Source: Evernia prunastri (Eukaryota > Ascomycota > Lecanoromycetes > Lecanorales > Parmeliaceae). Taken from it: 64,000 nucleotides of DNA. Location: assembly GCA_003184365.1 (NCBI GenBank), contig NKYR01000156.1, positions 5,096-69,095 of the forward strand, read 5' to 3'. The translations under genes and the position numbers were made by a program. Below, piece after piece: positions 62,100-64,000 of the stretch (the stretch's first letter is position 1; each line of letters starts with the position of its first letter). Under the pieces are notes generated by a model. It was not told where the DNA came from. It worked only from the letters and a program-made list of their open reading frames with translations, and made no database searches.

Positions 62100-64000
62100 T
62101 TAATGCTTGATATTAGTGACCATCGCGTGCAATGCGGAGATTTTCGGTGAGATTTTGACTGAGATATATCTGAAGATATTGATTCATGGCGGTTATATAT
62201 GATGGCAGATACTCTGTATAAGCACTGAAAGTTTGATGATCATAGAGACAATGATCGCTGAAGAAGATGCGCGTTTGCGAAGAATGAAACAATATCATTC
62301 GAAGGTTTTTCGGATAAGTCGATTATTCGGTAGATTATTCGAAATGCGAAGATCAATGAAATTACTTCTCTGAAGCTGAATCCTGAATAGTGACAAGTTG
62401 ACGATTAAAACGAGAGTACAAATAACTTCTTTGAAGCTATGATGTTAGCGATTAGTTCTTGATCTTCAGAGGATGCTTCGAGATTGCTTTTATCTCGAAA
62501 ACATCGCGGAAAGCGACAAATTTGTCAAGATATAGAGTCTTAGTGAGATCGTTAGTCATCTGCTTGTCGATGGAAACGAATTATATATTCACAGTGTTAT
62601 TATTGACTTTTTCGCGCACGAAGTGATGAGCGATGTTAATGTGCTTAATGCGAGTATAAAACTAAGCGTTTTTTATAAGAACGAAGATATTTTAATTATC
62701 GTCGAAGATAACAGTGATCTTTGAATTAGAGTCTTTGAGACGAAGAAGTTGATTGAGTAGATTCTTCAGCCAGATCGCTTTCTTAATAATTTACGTCTGA
62801 TCGATATACTCTATTTCACAGATAGACAATATCACTATAACTTAACGTTTAGATGATCAGCTAATAACGTCACTATTTATATTAAATAGATAATCGAAGA
62901 TGAATCTTCGGGATGAATTATCAGCTTAATCAGAATCGATATAATCGATAAGATTCTAAAGGGAATTTTTATACACTAATTTATAGTGCACTGTGTCTCG
63001 AAGATATCGAAAGATTCGAATAATCGCATTTTAGTGTGCTGGAGACGAGTTGACTGCGTAGCGACTTACGAGAGAGACGATATAGACGATGTCAGAGCGA
63101 GTATCAAACATGATATACATAAGGGATTTCACAGCTGATTGATAGTTCTCGCGCAATTTTCTTAAGGTCATATAGTCTTCTTCGATCGACACTAATTTGC
63201 GACTGATCTTCAAAGGCGTAGAGATCGAATTGAGATTTTAATAGTTGAAATGATTGAGAAATCGAGTGACGTAGGTCTTCTGGCTCAGACGAATAATGTC
63301 GACGACGCGATCTCGTTTGATAGTCATTTTTAGATAATAGACGATCGATCTCAAATCAGATATGTGAAATTTGATCTTGAGGACTTTCTTAATGCGCTGA
63401 ATGTCGACTTTGCTGAGATCGATAATCAAAACATTATTCACATAGAGGGCGACGATGATATCTTTCTTGATATTCATAAATACGCTATCGTTCGATTCGA
63501 TGAGTACGAGATCGAGTTCTTTCATGTACTTCGAAAAGTATTAATATTAGATTCGAGAAGACTGTTTGAGATCGTAGAGAGTCTTATTTAACTTGCAGAC
63601 TCTATTATTCTTACTGAAATCACTAGACTGTTACACGTAGATCTTCTTCTGAATATTGTTATAGAGAAAAACGATTTTGATATTCATCTGCTTTACGTTT
63701 CAATTCATAATCGCTATCAAGACGAAAATAATCTTATAACTTATAAATTTGATCATCGATGCGAAAGTATCATGATAATCACGATTCTTCTGCTGTTCGA
63801 ATTCACGAACGACTTAGCGAGCTTTATAGCGAATAACTTCTTCAGTGAAACTCCGCTTTAGAGTGTAGACTTAACGTTCTCGAAGAACGTGAGCGTCGAG
63901 AGATGTCTAAACGAGATATCAAGTATTATTATTTATAAGGAATTTATATTCGTCTTTCATGGCGAGCTCTCAATGTATACGAACGAGTGAGTTCGAGATG
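62100..64000 (-). pseudogene. RIP-degraded Ty1/copia relic (reverse transcriptase)
   Basis: Minus-strand frames at 63238-63525 and 63031-63213 show copia RT: a SNDSVF-like stretch, IIVALYVNNVLII where intact elements have YVDD (both Asp turned to Asn by G-to-A), FHISDLRSIVYYLKMTI, and SLMYIMFDTRSDIVY near the end. Other regions are full of stops and AT-rich. The element continues beyond the window on the right, since the minus-strand 5' part is not included. Confidence 0.82.

Noticed and set aside
38536..64000. A Starship-type giant element covering the repeat region
   Set aside because: No tyrosine-recombinase captain gene (DUF3435) or cargo genes were seen; the region is explained by nested retrotransposons and LINEs.

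Overview
The window comes from a filamentous ascomycete (Pezizomycotina). Genes have short GT-AG introns of about 50-90 nt, and the gene families are typical fungal ones: rhodopsin-domain 7TM proteins, a Yvc1-type TRP channel, a salicylate-hydroxylase-like monooxygenase and a UbiA prenyltransferase. Blocks of extremely AT-rich, stop-riddled transposon sequence carry G-to-A changes of the kind left by repeat-induced point mutation (RIP). The class within Pezizomycotina cannot be fixed from the sequence alone. Layout: 4-6536 is an apparently intact Ty3/gypsy chromovirus on the minus strand with matching LTRs. About 7.2-36.5 kb is a gene island with nine gene models and one decayed gene relic. 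About 38.5-64 kb is a transposon graveyard, ordinary and RIP-degraded, with several younger elements inserted into it. Gene island, left to right: a lysine-rich nuclear-type protein (7238-8743, +); a secreted expansin/GH45-like protein with a CBM1-like module (9850-10901, -, 3 exons); a 7TM rhodopsin-domain protein (13665-15024, -, 5 exons); a four-gene secondary-metabolism group of P450 (+), UbiA prenyltransferase (+), FAD monooxygenase (-) and O-methyltransferase (-) at 19290-26903; a second 7TM rhodopsin-domain protein (28343-29787, +, 5 exons); a short-chain dehydrogenase (30199-31283, -, 4 exons) divergent from a vacuolar-type TRP channel (31559-33706, +); and a secreted cysteine-rich protein (35040-36485, +). 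The four-gene group has no PKS or NRPS. Its enzyme set is what would be needed to prenylate an aromatic acid, hydroxylate or decarboxylate it, O-methylate it and oxidise it, so a prenylated phenol or quinone product is a reasonable hypothesis. Repeat region: a 1.94-kb element with 60-bp terminal inverted repeats (38536-40475) abuts a RIP-degraded gypsy relic running from about 40480 to 53797. That relic is split by two later insertions with perfect 5-bp target duplications: a 6.9-kb intact chromovirus (42055-48969, duplication CTCGA) and an 859-bp TRIM-like element with 84-bp LTRs (49891-50749, duplication TTCGC). Neither insertion looks RIP-mutated although the host relic does, so they post-date the mutation episode. 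Beyond 53.8 kb lie an inverted-repeat-ended element next to an assembly gap, an AT-rich desert, LINE (Tad-like) fragments with TCAA-type tails, a copia 3' end with its LTR, and a RIP-degraded copia relic. Single-N joins within the LINE indicate assembly artefacts. Start codons were re-examined, and where an open frame begins at TTG or GTG the first good ATG was preferred.
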